64,000 nt of DNA from assembly GCF_040954645.1 (NCBI RefSeq), contig NC_092805.1:75982564-76046563 (forward strand), written 5' to 3'. The position numbers and the translations under genes are program-made. This stretch comes from Diabrotica undecimpunctata. Its lineage: Eukaryota > Arthropoda > Insecta > Coleoptera > Chrysomelidae. Each line of letters begins with the position of its first letter. The first letter of the stretch is position 1. Shown here one piece after another: positions 45,006 through 56,139 of this stretch. The notes beneath the pieces were generated by a model. The model saw only the letters and a program-made list of their open reading frames with translations. It searched no databases and was not told the origin of the DNA.

Positions 45006-47303
45006 ATGCCAGGACAGGGATTCACGTCCAACAGCTCTAAAGTTCTAAAACATCACATTTCCTCTTCATCTTCTTCCCGAATTCTACATCGAGCCAGCCT
45101 ATCTCTACTTCGTGAACGGATTCAACATATTCGAAAAACCCTTAATTTTCAATCCCAAAAACTTTTTAAGCTGCATCTTGAACTTTCCAGTATTCTTAGT
45201 GTCGATGATTGGTCACTTTTAGACCGCATTTCCTATCATCAAGCCGATAAAATCCTTCTTCTAAGCAACGAAACTCACAAAAAGAAATTCCAATCCCTTG
45301 TATCTAAGAAAAAATCACATTCCACCACTTCTACTTCTCTTTCACCTCTTAATAACACCGTCGTTAATCTTTCTTCTCACCAATTAACAAGTGCAGAAAG
45401 CAGTCTTCTATCTAAAGGTCTTAATTTTGCTATCACTCCTTCCAGAATTCCTACCGAAGAAATAGTTTCAAATGTGGAAGCGGCACTCCGCACAATTCCT
45501 AAAATTCCAGCCGACCGTATCCGCTTTGACGTCGCTAAATGTCTTGATACAGCCAAAATCCCTACTTCCAATATATCTCGTGAGGAATTCATAGCTCTCA
45601 AAAATCTCCGTTCTCTTTCTGAGATAATAATCCTTCCTGCAGACAAAGGTAATGCCACAGTCATCCTGGATACTCCTTCCTACATAGAGAAAGTAAACGA
45701 CTTACTTAGGGATACATCCTGTTATAACACAATTTCTCGAGACCCCACTCCTAGAGTCGAACGCGAAATTTCCCATGCCATCAAACAATCCGATCTTTCC
45801 GATGATGTTAAGAAGTCCATAGTTCCGAAAAACTCCATCTGCCCCAGAATTTACGGTCTTCCCAAAATCCATAAAGACAACATACCTCTTCGTCCCATTG
45901 TGACTACGATTAACTCTCCTACCTACAAACTCGCAAAGTACTTGTCGAATCAGTTTAAGACCTATACTGGTCGTACCTCTTCTTATGTCCGAAATTCCAC
46001 ACATTTCATCACCTTAATCTCCTCCCTCACGGTCGATCCCCAAGACATCCTCGTCAGTTTCGATGTATCATCCCTATTTACTAATATCCCCATTCATGAC
46101 TCTCTAGTTGTTCTGCGAGATCACTTGACCAATGATAACAAGTCTTTGGTTTTGGCAGATCTTGCGGAAAAATGCCTCCTTTCAACATATTTTTCTTTTA
46201 GAGGCAATTTCTACAAACAAATATCTGGAACACCAATGGGTTCTCCCCTTTCCCCTGTCATTGCTGACATTTTCATGGAAGCCTTTGAGTCTTTAGCCCT
46301 AGAATCTTACCCCTTAAAACCAAAAGTCTGGTTCCGCTACGTTGATGATACATTTATCATCTGGCCCCATGGTCAACATACCCTTTCTCCCTTCCTAGAT
46401 CATCTTAACTCACAACATCCGAGTATAAAATTCACAATGGAAGTAGAAAATAATCGGTCCCTTCCCTTTCTCGATGTGTTAGTCACCTCCAAGCCCAATG
46501 GCCGATTGGGTCACTCTGTTTATAGAAAAAAGACTCACACGAATCGTTACCTACATGCTTCATCACACCACCATCCTGCCCAAAAGAATTCTGTGATCAA
46601 CTCTCTCATCCATCGGGCCATTTCGATTTCTGAACCTGACAACCTTAGAGAAGAACTTGGCCATCTGCAAAAAACCCTTGTCGCCAACGGTTACTCCAAG
46701 TCCACAATTCAAAATATTACACACCGACATCTACATCCCCCTTTACACCCTAGGACGACAAATTCAGAATCTTCGGGTAATACTCCGGTGGCTTTTCTTC
46801 CGTATATTCGAAGTGTCACTGATAGGATTGGCAAAATTCTTCGCAAGGAAGGTATCAGGACTACTTTTCGACCACCCAAGAAAATCTCACAATATCTACC
46901 CTCTCCTAAGGACCCATTACCGCCCCTATCTTCCTGTGGTGTCTATTCTATTCCTTGTTCATGTGGACAAGTGTATATTGGCGAAACTGGTCGTTCCGTC
47001 AAAACTCGGATTCAAGAGCATCAAAGATGCATTCGATCAGGTCTTTTCTCCCATTCTGCAGTTGCAGAACACTGCCAAGAAACCGGTCATTCCATATTGT
47101 TCGAAAAAACTCATATCATTTCTAAGAGCCCCTTCTTTTATTCCAGGAAAATCCGCGAATCTCTAGAGATCCGAAAAAATCCACATAATATCAATCGAGA
47201 GGAAGGATACTACTTGTCTCCCATCTGGAATCCCAGTCTAGAGCCGCCGTCCGGTCCCGCTACCACGATGCAGCCACATGATTGGCCAGCGCGCGCTTCT
47301 TGA
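45006..47303 (+). CDS. PLE protein: reverse transcriptase with GIY-YIG endonuclease, plus copy
   Basis: One open frame of 765 codons from ATG 45006; the frame is open without ATG from 44958. RT motifs are FDVSSLFTNIPIHDSLVVL (A), GTPMGSPLSPVIADIF (B) and YVDDTFIIW (C), telomerase-related in style. The C-terminal nuclease reads CGVYSIPCSCGQVYIGETGR, then RIQEHQRC and HCQETGHSILF, with the PLE Cys-x-Cys insertion. Residues before LKHHIS come from the terminal repeat rather than the native N-terminus, so this copy is 5'-truncated and fused. It may still be catalytically competent. Confidence 0.92.
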   Translation: MPGQGFTSNSSKVLKHHISSSSSSRILHRASLSLLRERIQHIRKTLNFQSQKLFKLHLELSSILSVDDWSLLDRISYHQADKILLLSNETHKKKFQSLVSKKKSHSTTSTSLSPLNNTVVNLSSHQLTSAESSLLSKGLNFAITPSRIPTEEIVSNVEAALRTIPKIPADRIRFDVAKCLDTAKIPTSNISREEFIALKNLRSLSEIIILPADKGNATVILDTPSYIEKVNDLLRDTSCYNTISRDPTPRVEREISHAIKQSDLSDDVKKSIVPKNSICPRIYGLPKIHKDNIPLRPIVTTINSPTYKLAKYLSNQFKTYTGRTSSYVRNSTHFITLISSLTVDPQDILVSFDVSSLFTNIPIHDSLVVLRDHLTNDNKSLVLADLAEKCLLSTYFSFRGNFYKQISGTPMGSPLSPVIADIFMEAFESLALESYPLKPKVWFRYVDDTFIIWPHGQHTLSPFLDHLNSQHPSIKFTMEVENNRSLPFLDVLVTSKPNGRLGHSVYRKKTHTNRYLHASSHHHPAQKNSVINSLIHRAISISEPDNLREELGHLQKTLVANGYSKSTIQNITHRHLHPPLHPRTTNSESSGNTPVAFLPYIRSVTDRIGKILRKEGIRTTFRPPKKISQYLPSPKDPLPPLSSCGVYSIPCSCGQVYIGETGRSVKTRIQEHQRCIRSGLFSHSAVAEHCQETGHSILFEKTHIISKSPFFYSRKIRESLEIRKNPHNINREEGYYLSPIWNPSLEPPSGPATTMQPHDWPARAS

Positions 47304-47344
47304 CGTTCGCGCCACGGAGTGTGCCGATACGTCCCGACACGACA

Positions 47345-47370
47345 GGTCACCGCGACTATAAATAGAGCGG
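47345..47370 (+). promoter_or_regulatory. TATA box in the PLE terminal repeat
   Basis: actataaatagagcgg in a GC-rich setting downstream of the ORF, with a mirrored copy near 42225-42240. It is a strong core-promoter match. It probably drives the next tandem unit in PLE arrays. Confidence 0.6.
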
Positions 47371-47631
47371 TAGCGGAGTAATCGTCGGATTCACTCCCTG
47401 CCTCTCGACGCGTTAGTGTTCTGAGCTGTTGGACGTGAATCCCTGTCCTGGCATTTGGTTTTCACCTCTGGCTGCGTTGAGTAGTTGAGTTACTGTGACC
47501 AAATGCCCATCTTGGTAGTTAGTATTCGCCTCTGGTTGCGTTGAGTAACTGAGTTACCGTTGCTAACTACCCATCTTCTTGTCTTTTGTTTCTTTTTCTT
47601 CTTCTTCTTTTTTTTCTTTCTTTTTGTTCTC

Positions 47632-47662
47632 CTGAAGAAGCTACATACAATTGTAGCGAAAC
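47632..47662 (+). ncRNA. Hammerhead-like ribozyme, PLE right end
   Basis: CTGAAGA, helix II agctac / gtagc, GAAAC, then GTC. It mirrors the core at 41928-41958. Confidence 0.75.
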
Positions 47663-47734
47663 GTCGAGATGAACCCACTTTTGGGTCACTCACAAATGAC
47701 ACGGTCCAAACCCGGAAGACGAATAAACTATAAT

Positions 47735-47747
47735 TAAAACCCATTTG
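47735..47747. repeat. Right TSD of the PLE insertion
   Basis: taaaacccatttg, identical to 41813-41825. Confidence 0.88.
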
Positions 47748-49604
47748 TTTCACCCACTTATCTCTGTTACTAAAGCTAAGTTTTAGATTCAACATACAAT
47801 CTTCATAGGATTTATGGCTGGTATATAAATATATATCGTCTGCATATTGAATTATTTTGCATTTTTCATCCATCAAACCATGCAGATCTGCAGTATAAAC
47901 ATTAAATAATAATGGACTTTGAATTGAGCCTTGTGGGAGACCGTTATATAATATTCTTGGACCGTGTAATGCATTTCTATGGTCCCGTAAGTATATTTTT
48001 CTATTCACATAGGTACAAATTTATTATATTTACAGATAATCTTTTATCAATACCACACCCCACCATTTTTGAATATAATATATCCAAATCAACCACGTCG
48101 TATGCACCCTTTAAATCTAGAAACAAACATAGCATAAATTCGTTTTTTGAGAAAGAGAGTTGAATATCCGTAACTAAATGAGAGCATCAATGGTACCTCG
48201 ACCTCTACGAAATCCATACTGTGAGTAGGGAAAAACTGAACTACTTTCAATAAAATGTTCTAACCTAAATTAGCAAGCCTTTCAAAGTATTTTGTCACAC
48301 ATGATAATAAAGAAATGGGTTTATAAGATGATGGAAGTTCTGGATTTAAGTTAAATTTGAGTAAAGGACATATGATAATATTTTTTAAAGTATCGCAATA
48401 ATCTTGTTTCAACCACCAACTATTAAAGATTTGTAAGAGAACATCTTTGGCGTTTGACGGCAATTTGTCCAAAATCAAAATCTTATAAGTAAAACCGTCT
48501 AAACCGGGGGCTGCATTTCTACGTTTTTTAGAGCGAAATCTAGTTCTGAAGGAGTAAAAGGTTTTGACATGGAATCTATACTAGTATTCAAACGAAAAAT
48601 TTCTTTAATTCTACCAACATTACCAGAGGCAGATGAAGGTGCAAGTTGGTCTAACATCTGTTTAATGAGATTTTCAGAAAGTTGAGGTTTTTTGTTGTAC
48701 TGATAGTTATTGGGAATTGATCTGACGGTTGACCATATTTTTGAGAGGGGTGTGCTTTTGTTTAGACTATTTAAAAAATTTATCGAACTACTTTTTTTCT
48801 TTGTTTTAAATAATCGTCTGGTGTGGACTGCTATATTTTTATAGTTTATGTAATTATTATGGTTACTTTGGGTTCGATACGCTTTCAAGGCTTCTGATCG
48901 TTTTTTTATTATGAATGTACATTCCTCATCCCACCAATAAGGCCTTGGCATTGAAGGAGTAAAAGGTTTTTTTATGGGCATCGATTTGAAAGCAGCTAGA
49001 GAGATAGTCTGAAAGAGTAGGGTTGTCTTATCATCGTTCCGTCATTTAGAGAAACTAATTCGAAAAGATCCATGCTTTCTACTAATATTCTACCATTACG
49101 GTCATCCGGGATCGGCCCCCACATATAATGGTGGGCATTAAAATCACCACAAAAGACTGTTTTATTATAATCGAATTGTTCAAATAAATGTATCCAATCA
49201 GTCTTTTCTACTCTGATGTCAGATGGTTTATATATAGACACAAAAAATATATTAATTTTGTTAAGTAAGACTGCACACACTTCTATTCCGGTATTAAAAT
49301 TATAGTTAATGTTAATTATTTGATAATCAATGCCCTTTAGTATGAAAATGCCTACACCGCCATAGCCACTTTCACGACATTTTGATACAAAATTATACCC
49401 TTTTAATTTAAAATCTATTTGGTTTTTCAACCAATTTTCGGATAAAATAATAATATCTACATGAGAATTATTAATATAATTTATGAGATTATCCCTATTA
49501 CTTACTAACGATCTACAATTCCATTGTAAAATATTTGAGGAAGATTGAGTAGGTTGACTGTGCATTTGGAAATTAATAATACGAGTGAATGCTTTCATTG
49601 TCAC
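47748..49604 (-). pseudogene. I-clade LINE ORF2, endonuclease and RT
   Basis: The EEP endonuclease runs from 49604: NILQWNCRSLVSNRDNLINY, DIIILSENWL, GYGGVGIFIL and VFCGDFNAHHYMWG. The frame then breaks near 48990 with loss of the late catalytic block. A linker (PYWWDEECTFIIKKRSEALK) and the RT follow: SSYKPISLLSCVTKYFERL, YGFRRGRGTIDALI, LFLDLKGAYD (motif A), GLPQGSIQSPLLFNVYT (B) and IIQYADDIYLY (C). It is cut at 47748 by the PLE. Several frameshifts make it a relic. Confidence 0.85.
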
Positions 49605-49617
49605 TGTGTCACATGTG

Positions 49618-50927
49618 TCACATTTCTGTGTTATTACCTGTTTCTTCTAAATTATTAGAAATAAGTTTTCTTAATTCATTTTCTAAATTGCATATAGGTT
49701 GAGATTGATTATTGGTATACATAAGTTGATTAATATGAGATGTGACAAGTAATAGTTTCTCTTTATAGTCAATAAATTCGTCCCTGTAGGGATTGGGTAT
49801 TATAGGATTATATTTAGGGGTAGGTCTTTTGCTAGAAGTTGAGACAGAGGTATGGGGTAAAATTGGTGGAGAAGTTGCTTTACGTTTATTAGTTGTAGTT
49901 GTGTGATTAGTTTTCCTTACCGGTTTATTTAATGTGAAATTAGGGACATTGTTAGAGGTAGGTAAACTGGAAAAATTGGAAGTGTTATTTACAATAGAAA
50001 ATATATAATTAGTTATTATTTTTACGTAACTTGGATTGTTATGTAATTGTTCTACTTCTCTGAATGTTATATTTTCTGATGCCATTATTGCTTTGAATTT
50101 TCTTCTGTTTCTCGTATATTGGACATTTTCTAGACAACGAGGTGTGATCGTTGGTTTTACAATATATGCAATGATTATTTTGTATTACAAGTTTCTACAT
50201 TATGGGTGGTGTCTGTACATTTTTTACATCTACTGTCCTTAGATTTACATTGTTTTGAGGAGTGACCATATCTGAGACATTTATAGCATTGTACTACCGG
50301 GTGTATGTATGGATCTACTGAAAAATTGTATAAATTAATTATTATGTTTTGTGGAACCTCGTTGCCCAAAAATTCTACAATTATCATTTGTCTTGGTACT
50401 AATTGAGTTGTGCCATCGTTGTACATTATTTTCGGTTGCATCCTTTGAACATTTACCACTTGTCTCTTGGATATTATCGCACACTTTAAATAATTCTCCG
50501 AACAGAAAGTATCAACCATACGAACTATGCCCTTTCTATGTGTATAAAATTTTGGAATATAAGCTATAAGATCATTTTTATTTATTAAATCATGATTAAT
50601 TATTTTATTTGCTATAGAATAAGGTTTAAAAATGACTTTTACCCTATTAATGCCAACTGTTTTTATATCAAGTACATCATTTTTAATGGACGAATCATTT
50701 AATAAAAAATGTCCTACCTTCATTGGAAATAACCTACCGATATTTTTATTTTTGTGTTCAATATATACAAAGAATGGGGCCTTATCGCTGGGTTTATACC
50801 GGTTTTCAAAATCAATTAAAGTATTTACAGACCTGTTATCATCCATATCCATATTAGTTTTTTCAGAAGTGTTTTCAGAATGTAATTCATCGGGCGGTCT
50901 ATGACCTCCAATAGCGTCTTCTTCCAT
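49618..50927 (-). pseudogene. I-clade LINE ORF1 (gag-like, zinc knuckles), frameshifted
   Basis: The first frame (50927-50175) encodes an RNA-binding gag-like domain ending in CYKCLRYGHSSKQC and CKKCTDTTHNVETC, two CCHC knuckles. A third, CIYCKTNDHTSLSRKC, is visible in another frame at about 50100-50160. The last part (50085-49618) opens MASENITFREVEQLHNN and is Thr/Pro/Asn-rich. Two frameshifts therefore break the ORF. ORF1 proteins of this type coat LINE RNA. Confidence 0.82.
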
Positions 50928-51070
50928 AATTAGATTTTTTGGAATACCAAATTATGGACCTAATTTGCACTAAACAAATTCACAAAATAACACAATAGCG
51001 ATCACTTTCAAACTCGCACCGAAAGCAATATCAAAACAACCGTCTTCTACGGCTATCGACACGATACTGT
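50928..51070 (-). other. Probable 5' UTR of the I-clade LINE
   Basis: Non-coding sequence before the ORF1 ATG. The 5' boundary near 51070 is a guess from composition. No TSD can be checked because the 3' end of the LINE is lost. Confidence 0.35.
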
Positions 51071-51620
51071 CATTAATATTGTTATCATGGTAAATTAAAC
51101 ATATGCGTAAGTGAGTTACGTATATTGTCATTTTTAAATACTTATGAATATTGCATTTTAATTTGTATTGTATTATTATATTGAATTGTGTTGCAGTGTA
51201 TTGTATTGTATTTTTATATTAATAACAAAATTAACAATGAATTTTACTGCAGAGTATGTGTAAATTTTTTTTTTGCATTCAACTCCTTTTATACGTATAT
51301 GAAAATATAAATATATATTTTCATTAAAATATTGATTCAATCCTTCATTTACTTACTATACTTCTATTAAAGGTCAAATGTTTATATACAGCAAACGATG
51401 CACCATATACCTGTATACCTAATTCTTTTTCTCTTTCTGCTCTCTCTCTTGCCTATTGCATTACATATGTAATGATTGTGCAGATTGATTCCCATATAAA
51501 TTTGTAACGACGAACGCATGTATAGAAGTATAACTTCTACCGGCAGTCCCACTGGACTGCCACACGAATTTGTTTCTTGTTATTTTAGGATTATATCGAT
51601 TTTCATTATATCGATCAATG
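51071..51620. other. Spacer with no gene
   Basis: AT-rich; includes a 16-bp perfect palindrome cattacatatgtaatg near 51460. Nothing else was recognised. Confidence 0.4.
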
Positions 51621-51624
51621 CAGT

Positions 51625-53252
51625 ACACAACAAGAAACAAGCATATCAAAAGTGGCTACAAACAAATGATCCAGATGATAGACGAACATATGCATGATCA
51701 AACAGAGAAGTAAAAAATTGAGTAACTAAAGCAAAAAATATTTCCTGGGAAAGTAAATGCGAAGAACTCAACAAATATATAGGGTCAACAAGATCAAGAG
51801 AAGCATGGAAAACGGTAAAAAATCTGGTAAAAAACTGAAAAGAAACGAGTAGAATAGATTTAATAGAAGAAAGATCTTGGATCGAACACTACTCACAACT
51901 TTTGACTGAAACAAGACCTCAATTCACGAACATCAGTACAACAACATATGAACTGGAATTCAGTGAAGACGATGAAATAACAGTACAGGAAGTCGAAAAT
52001 GCAATACAAACTCTAAAAAATCGGAATGCGGACCACAAGGTATACCAAATGAATTATTAAAACATAGCCCACAAGTATTACGGGAATTACTGGCGTATGT
52101 CTTCACCTTATTCTATAATGGACACGACTTACCACCGGAGTGGACAAAAGCACATATTAACAACATCTACAAAAAAGGAGATAGAAAGAATTATTCAAAC
52201 TACAGGGGGCTAAGTGTCATAAATTCACTCTCAAGACTGTATGGAAAAATAATAAAAAACAAAATTGAAAAAGAGATGACAGACGTTGAAGAACAGAATG
52301 GCTTTCGTGCAGGCAGATCCTGTATGGACAGTATATTCTCTCTAAAGCAAGTTATCGAGAAAAGATTAGCCCACAACCTTTCAACTCATATAGTCTTTAT
52401 AGATCTGACAAAGGCATACGATAGTGTACCACTTTCAATGATTTGAGTAGCAATGGAAAAACAAGAAATAAGCAAAAAAAAATATACAAGCAGTACAACA
52501 GCTCTACAAAAATATGATGGCAAACATTAAAACTGGAAATAGATTAACTAGAGAAATTCCTATTAGTAAGGGCCTAAAGCAAGGCTGCTGCATAGCACCT
52601 ACACTCTTCAAAATATATCTAAATGAGGCACTCTCAGTGTGGAGAAGAAAGTGCTGCAATATGGGCATCCTAATCGGAGATGATAGATTGTACACGATAC
52701 ACTTCGCTGACGACCAAGCCATTCTAGCTGAAGACGAGAGTGATGTAGGCTACATGCTTAGAAAACTGGAAGATGAGTATACCAAATGGGGCCTCACAAT
52801 TAATATACAAAAAACTGAGTACTTAGTTGTAGGAGAAAAACCAGAAAGCCTACAAATCGAAACGGGAACTATAAATCCAAAAGACAATTTTAAATACTTG
52901 GGAGTCCAAATAACATCAAAAGCAGGAAGTAGCGAAGAAATACACTCCAGGATTGGCCAAGCAAGATCAGCCACCAGACAGCTACACGGACTATTATGGA
53001 ATAAAAAAATAACAAAAGAAAATAAAAGAAGAATTTATAAAACAATAATAGAAAGTATTGGGCTGTACGGCGCCGAACTCTGGGAAATAAAGCAAAGAAA
53101 CAAATTAAAAATTAAGGCCATGGAAATGAACTACTGGAGACGATGTTGCCAGCTCACTAGACTTGATAGGGTGAGAAACGAAGATATTAGGAGAGAAATG
53201 GAAATCGATCTAGACATAATAGACACAATCGAAGCCAAAAGACTTAACTGGT
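51625..53252 (+). pseudogene. Decayed LINE ORF2 (linker, RT and C-terminus)
   Basis: Broken frames give NKKQAYQKWLQTNDPDDRR, WESKCEELNKYIGSTRSREA, then RT pieces and a clean 52514-53252 segment: GLKQGCCIAPTLFKIYLNEA (motif B), IHFADDQAILAE (motif C), KYLGVQITSKAGSSEEI, LYGAELWEIKQRN and MEMNYWRRCCQLTRLDRVRN. Many stops lie upstream of 52500. The frame runs into unrelated hammerhead-bearing sequence at 53255, so its 3' end was lost. Confidence 0.82.
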
Positions 53253-53254
53253 AT

Positions 53255-53509
53255 GTCGGTTATAATAACCAAATACTAGACTGCATTTCATTTCAGTTGA
53301 ACTTCCACAAGTGCTCCTGATGATGAGTTGAATAACTCGAAACACGTGTAGAGCAATGATGGAGTTCCGATTGAAATGAAATGCAATCTTTTACTTTCAT
53401 TTAAACGTCTTTCTCTACGTAAAGAGCGAAAAAGATAGTAATTTTCAAAGGTGAATCGTAAATGCATGTTGAAGTAAAAGGATACTTCTAGCGTCGTTAA
53501 AAGTCTCTA

Positions 53510-53510
<1 letters not shown>
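53255..53510 (+). mobile_element. PLE-type terminal fragment with hammerhead
   Basis: Non-coding. It holds a complete hammerhead-like motif with an extended helix I and ends at a TA tract. No PLE protein is adjacent. Confidence 0.5.
53283..53381 (+). ncRNA. Type I hammerhead-like ribozyme with extended helix I
   Basis: The core at 53317-53343 is CTGATGA, helix II gagtt-GAAT-aactc, GAAAC. A minimal helix III (aca-cg-ugu) is followed by a UA cleavage site. Helix I pairs gctc with gagc next to the core, then gcatttcatttca (53283 on) with tgaaatgaaatgc (to 53381). All expected hammerhead elements are visible in order, making this the best-supported ribozyme in the window. Confidence 0.78.

Positions 53511-53584
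<74 letters not shown>
53511..53584. repeat. (TA)n tract left of a non-coding element
   Basis: A perfect TA run followed by TTGTGAC. Confidence 0.95.
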
Positions 53585-53588
<4 letters not shown>

Positions 53589-54968
53589 GACAATTGGGGT
53601 TTATAGAAAATAATTTATAAGTTATATACTACATAATATTAGATATAAAAAAGTATTTGATTATTTTAAATAAGTTATATACTAGAGAAATTTACAAAAA
53701 TATATTTATGTGAGGACATTTTAAGAAATTAGCATATAATAATTGTAAAAAGTTGTATTTTAGTAATTTTAATGTTGTAAATAGATGTAAATGAGCCATG
53801 TGCATAGGCAACCAAAAATACTCTCGGAGTGATTGACAGATAGAAATTAATCATAATTGGGAATATAAAGTGGGGTTATAATAATATATTGTTTGAATTG
53901 TGTATTTTATTAAATTAGAGTGTTAGTTACTAATTTGAATGTTTATTCTGATCTGAAAAGCCTAAATGTCAACAAAATTATCAATGGAACATTAACGAAT
54001 TCTCCAGAGTGGAGAGTGTGACCATTGTTTAGAGTCGAACATTCTCGAAATAATGATTATGGCGGTGGATCGAACAGATATTTTTTTCGAGAACATCTAT
54101 ATGAAAGTAATGGAACAAATTAGAACATGATCTCTTACCAGATGGTTCTGGAATATCCAAAAGGATATAAATACCCGTGATTTGGATTCAAGATGGCAGT
54201 TTTTAGTCAGAAGTCAGGCCAGTTTATTATGAAAGTTAGTTGGAGATAGTCCAATTGTTTAATATAGTGAGTTAAATGAAGATGAAAAATTATGCATATA
54301 TTTAATGCACATTTATAATTATACACAAATAATTATTGAAGATTATAAAAGTATATTAGAAGAATATTGGATGGACATTGGAAGGAATTAAAATTATATT
54401 ATGATTGGAGATTAGTATAAATCAACTTATAATAATTGGATATTGGTATATTGAAAAGAAGAATAAATATAAATGCTGTTTGCTGGTTTGGTTGGTGGTG
54501 TATAAATGCTGGTGAAGAAAACTATATCTTAAATTGGTAGAAGCTGATAATTGGAAAAAGTAATTTCACAAAAAACAAGGATAACTGAAGTACGAAGACA
54601 TTCAGTGGTGATTAGAATCTATATAGTGGAAAACAGTTCATTTAGGCATTCAGTGAAAGAAAGGTACAAAATTTTGTTAATATAATTTAGTTAGTGTCAT
54701 AACAATTTCAATTTTGAAGATAGTTTTGTTTAAATTTTAGATTGTCTATAGAATTTAATTAGTTTTATAAGAACATCAATTTAAAGATAGTTTATTTTAA
54801 ATTTACATTGGCTAGGTTAGATATATATGTGTGTTTCATAATAGTTATAATAAAGATAATTTAAAAAAGTACTTACAAGCTAATTCTTTGAGAACCGCGA
54901 TAAAAACCCTATATATTATATTATTAAAAATACTCATTGCTCATCATTCAAAACAAAAAACACATCAT

Positions 54969-54973
<5 letters not shown>
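53585..54973. mobile_element. Non-coding element bounded by TA tracts
   Basis: About 1.39 kb with no supported ORF. The left end is TTGTGACAATTG; the right end on the opposite strand is TTGTTATGATG. The shared TTGT ends and TA flanks resemble the P-like family. Internal homology is not convincing. A TATA-like ggatataaatac near 54168 could be a promoter, so an LTR origin is an alternative. Confidence 0.4.

Positions 54974-55023
<50 letters not shown>
54974..55023. repeat. (TA)n tract
   Basis: A perfect TA run preceded by ATAACAA. Confidence 0.95.
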
Positions 55024-55025
<2 letters not shown>

Positions 55026-55615
55026 CGGGGATCCTACAGCTTTTGCCGCTTCCCGCATTTCGATCGCCATCTTTTTCTATCTCTCCAGGTGTCTTCATCA
55101 ATGGCTCTGTCTTTCATGGTTTCCATAACACCTTGTATCCAAGACTTGGCTGGTCTTCCTCGTTTCCTTCTATTACTTGGATTGTATTCCATAGCTCTTT
55201 TTGGCCATCTGTTGTCGTCCATCCTCTGTACGTGTCCATACCATATTAACTGTCTAGTTTCTATTCTTTCAGAAGTTGTATGTACTCTATCTGTTTTTCT
55301 TCTAATTTCAGAATTAGGTATACGTTCTACTCTTGATATACGGCAAGCTCTTCTTAGGTAGTCCATTTCAACCGTGTCAACTTTTTTCTTTCCTTTTACT
55401 GTCATTTGCCAACATTCTGCTCCATATGTAAGAATGGGCTCTACAATTACTTTGTAGATAGTCATTTTAGTTCTCATAGTAGCTTTGTTGGACCAAAGTA
55501 TCGAATTCAGAATTTAAACACTCTTCCTGCCTTGTTGCACTCTATAGTCTATATCTCGTTCCGTTGTTCCTTTACTGCAGATAATACTTCCCAAATATTT
55601 GTATTCGTAGCACCT
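55024..55615 (-). pseudogene. LINE RT C-terminal part, downstream half of a gypsy-3-split LINE
   Basis: The minus strand reads YEYKYLGSIICSKGTTERDI, then MTIYKVIVEPILTYGAECWQ, VEMDYLRRACRISRVERIPN, LIWYGHVQRMDDNRWPK and RRKRGRPAKSWIQGV: the post-palm end of a LINE RT. It directly continues the frame at 62283-62405. The 3' end meets a TA tract. Confidence 0.82.
55612..55615. repeat. Left TSD of gypsy-3 (acct)
   Basis: acct precedes the 5' LTR and recurs at 62279-62282. Joining the flanks through one copy restores the LINE reading frame, which confirms the boundary. Confidence 0.88.
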
Positions 55616-56087
55616 TGTGGTATTATCCCTAAAATATTATAATTCATAAAAAGATAAAGTTTAAAAGGAACGTGTAATACATTTCGTATTTGTTTATATA
55701 AAATATGTTTAATAATTCGAATCTAGGACATCAATAAAATAGCCTCGATTAGAATTGTGTAAAGTCGGCAGAATTATGAACACACAAATTTGTCGTAGGT
55801 TAGGTATGTAAAACTTGACCCACTAATGAACGACTGCTGACGGTTGCAAGGTCTATTATAAAAAAGACAACGACTTTTATCTTTGGAGGCAGAACTAAAT
55901 TAACGTGAAGATAACAACTTGATGTAACGCGTATCATTTATTATGAAGTAGTCTCAGAAACGTCAACTAAGTACTGAATATAAGTAGAATAAGTAATGTT
56001 AAGAAATAGTGTAAAGTTGTGTTCTAAATAAATGGTTTATCAACTATAATAACCCCAGCATTTACCATAACCCCAACGTTTACCATA
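55616..56087 (+). repeat. gypsy-3 5' LTR
   Basis: Starts TGTGGTATTATCC, ends TTTACCATA just before the primer site. The end is set by the match with the 3' LTR and by the TSD. The terminal bases are TG...TA instead of TG...CA. Confidence 0.92.
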
Positions 56088-56105
56088 TGGCGATCCTGAA
56101 GTGGT
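56088..56105 (+). promoter_or_regulatory. gypsy-3 primer binding site
   Basis: tggcgatcctgaagtggt begins directly after the LTR. The TGG start fits the 3' CCA of a tRNA; I cannot name the tRNA with certainty. Confidence 0.65.
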
Positions 56106-56139
56106 AGAAACCAGGAATCTTCATCCAAAGAGGCCTAGA

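Larger units (their letters stand above)
41826..47734. mobile_element. Penelope-like element, head-to-head pair of copies
   Basis: 5.9 kb flanked by a 13-bp TSD. The minus-strand copy covers 41826-44787; its upstream terminal-repeat part runs to about 45036. The plus-strand copy covers about 45037-47734. Inverted arms of about 2.7 kb are nearly identical. The arms end in a terminal repeat (pLTR) with TATA box, short tandem repeats and hammerhead core. The minus arm extends about 28 bp further at its 3' end (ggaagcctacga) than the plus arm. Partial tandem and inverted copies are a known habit of PLEs. Confidence 0.88.

Noticed and set aside
47490..48008. A single 172-codon ORF joining LINE RT to a lysine-rich tail
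   Set aside because: The C-terminal part is translated PLE terminal repeat across the insertion junction, not a real protein end.
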